Assembly: GCA_005884985.1 (NCBI GenBank)
Contig: VAYK01000038.1
Location: forward strand, 1-7,159
Source: Actinomycetota bacterium
GTDB lineage: Bacteria > Actinomycetota > Thermoleophilia > Solirubrobacterales > 70-9
Length of the DNA: 7,159 bases
Direction: 5' to 3'
Of this stretch, positions 6,346 through 7,159 are shown piece by piece (position 1 is the stretch's first letter; each line of letters starts with the position of its first letter). Position numbers and translations under genes: made by a program. The notes beneath the pieces are model-generated. The model saw only the letters and a list, made by a program, of their open reading frames with translations, searched no databases and was not told where the DNA came from.

Positions 6346-7159
6346 GATCCCTCGGCTGACCCTGCCGCCCCCGGAGCCGTAGACGACGAGGCGGCAGCTG
6401 TTTGGATTCTGGCGACGGCTCGGCCTGCCGCTTCCCACATGGAGACGCTGCGGTCGCAGTAGTCGACCCCGTACCGGCGAAGGATCTTCTCGCCCTCCTC
6501 CTCCCAGGCGCCCGGGATGCGGAAGATCGCGATCGTCTCGCCGGGGTCCCTGTCCAGCTCCAGGCAGGCCTTGATCACGCCCCGCGCGACGATGTCGACC
6601 CGGGTGTTGGACTTGGCCAGGCCACAGGCCTTGGCCACCGAGGGGTTGCCCCCGATCTCGCAGTAGTTGGCCGGGTGGCCGCCCTGGTTGCGGACGGCGT
6701 CGAACAGCGTGAGCGACCCGCCGCCGGCGCCGATCACCAGGCCGAGGTTGCCGGCAAACCCGTGGTCCTTGCCCTGGATCACGCCGCGATGGTCGGCCGA
6801 GTCGATCGCCTGCACGTTGCGCTCGAACTCGCTCGGCTCATATGGCTCGCGGGTGTCCTGCTCGCCGATCCCCAGCTCCTCCAGCAAGGCCCCCTGGCGG
6901 GGCTTCGCCTCGTTCTCCATCTCCATGTGGGCGTCCAGGGCGACAAAGCTGCCGTCCTCGAGGCGGGCCAGCGGGTTGATCTCGGCGAGCGTCATGTCGC
7001 AGTCGCGCATCAACCGCGCCAGCCTGGCGAGGATCGGGGTCGCGCGATTGAGCTCCGACCCGCTGACGCCGGTCTGGGCGATCACCTGCTTCGCCTGGAA
7101 GTCGGAGATCGGCAGCAGGTTGGAGATGTGGCCTCGCCCGACGTGGTCGGGATGAGAGG
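6342..7159 (-). CDS. sucC: ADP-forming CoA ligase beta subunit, 5' part outside window, possible internal in-frame deletion
   Basis: C-terminal 271 residues of the ATP-grasp beta subunit that pairs with the downstream alpha subunit. The visible part contains the end of the ATP-grasp domain, with metal ligands in AEINPL (58-63 of the fragment) and ALDAHMEMENEA (Asp75). The CoA-ligase domain follows, with GNLGLVIGAGGGSLTLFD (about 136-153) and HPANYCEIGGNPS (161-173). After GLAK (179-182) the sequence jumps straight to SNTRVDIVARGVI. Relatives have about 15-20 more residues here, of the form KIILS...VKAVLVNIF in SucC, forming a core strand. The tail from about 253 is Ala/Ser/Gly-rich and disordered. 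GTG 7085 is internal, not the start; the frame is open to the window edge. It heads the visible operon and overlaps sucD by 4 bases. Confidence 0.85.
   Translation of the reverse strand, partial: SHPDHVGRGHISNLLPISDFQAKQVIAQTGVSGSELNRATPILARLARLMRDCDMTLAEINPLARLEDGSFVALDAHMEMENEAKPRQGALLEELGIGEQDTREPYEPSEFERNVQAIDSADHRGVIQGKDHGFAGNLGLVIGAGGGSLTLFDAVRNQGGHPANYCEIGGNPSVAKACGLAKSNTRVDIVARGVIKACLELDRDPGETIAIFRIPGAWEEEGEKILRRYGVDYCDRSVSMWEAAGRAVARIQTAAASSSTAPGAAGSAEGS

Overview
The window is very GC-rich, with strong G/C preference at third codon positions and GTG starts as well as ATG. This suggests a high-GC actinobacterium. An environmental Thermoleophilia-type or mycobacteria-like soil lineage is my guess; no rRNA or marker gene here settles it. 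Coding density is near total. The only intergenic stretch over 100 bases is 3490-3663, and no stretch over 300 bases lacks a gene. No tRNA, rRNA, CRISPR array, transposase or riboswitch was seen.

Layout. (1) 1-914, plus strand: 3' part of an Rv2578c-type radical SAM protein whose reading frame is broken inside its iron-sulfur cysteine motif. (2) 877-3489, minus strand: a two-gene unit, an acyl-CoA synthetase of the medium-chain/ACSM-like kind, then after 3 bases an MFS transporter gene interrupted by an in-frame TAG between its two six-helix halves. (3) 3490-3663: a divergent intergenic region filled by a 147-bp imperfect palindrome. (4) 3664-5201, plus strand: an SDR oxidoreductase followed 8 bases later by a GNAT acetyltransferase. 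(5) 5174-7159, minus strand: an operon with overlapping stop and start codons encoding the beta subunit (5' end outside the window) and alpha subunit of a succinyl-CoA-synthetase-like ADP-forming CoA ligase, then a small FixX-like single-[4Fe-4S] ferredoxin. Both convergent gene pairs overlap at their 3' ends (877-914 and 5174-5201).

How the genes may work together. The minus-strand operon at the right is central carbon metabolism: a nucleotide-forming CoA ligase with a ferredoxin, perhaps next to a ferredoxin-linked oxidoreductase outside the window. The subunits carry sequence hallmarks that recall ATP-citrate lyase/citryl-CoA synthetase as much as classical SucCD, so the substrate is open. 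The ligase plus MFS pair looks like uptake or export and activation of a carboxylic acid. The GNAT, divergently placed, could be an unrelated acetyltransferase or a modifier of the ligase.

The most striking feature is three apparent coding lesions in 7 kb: a 5-nt insertion in the radical SAM gene, an amber codon in the MFS gene, and an apparent in-frame loss of roughly 15-20 residues in the CoA-ligase beta subunit. Either the assembly carries errors or several genes here are decaying. I did not find convincing evidence of a new multi-gene system. The palindromic element and the ligase-ferredoxin operon are the best leads.
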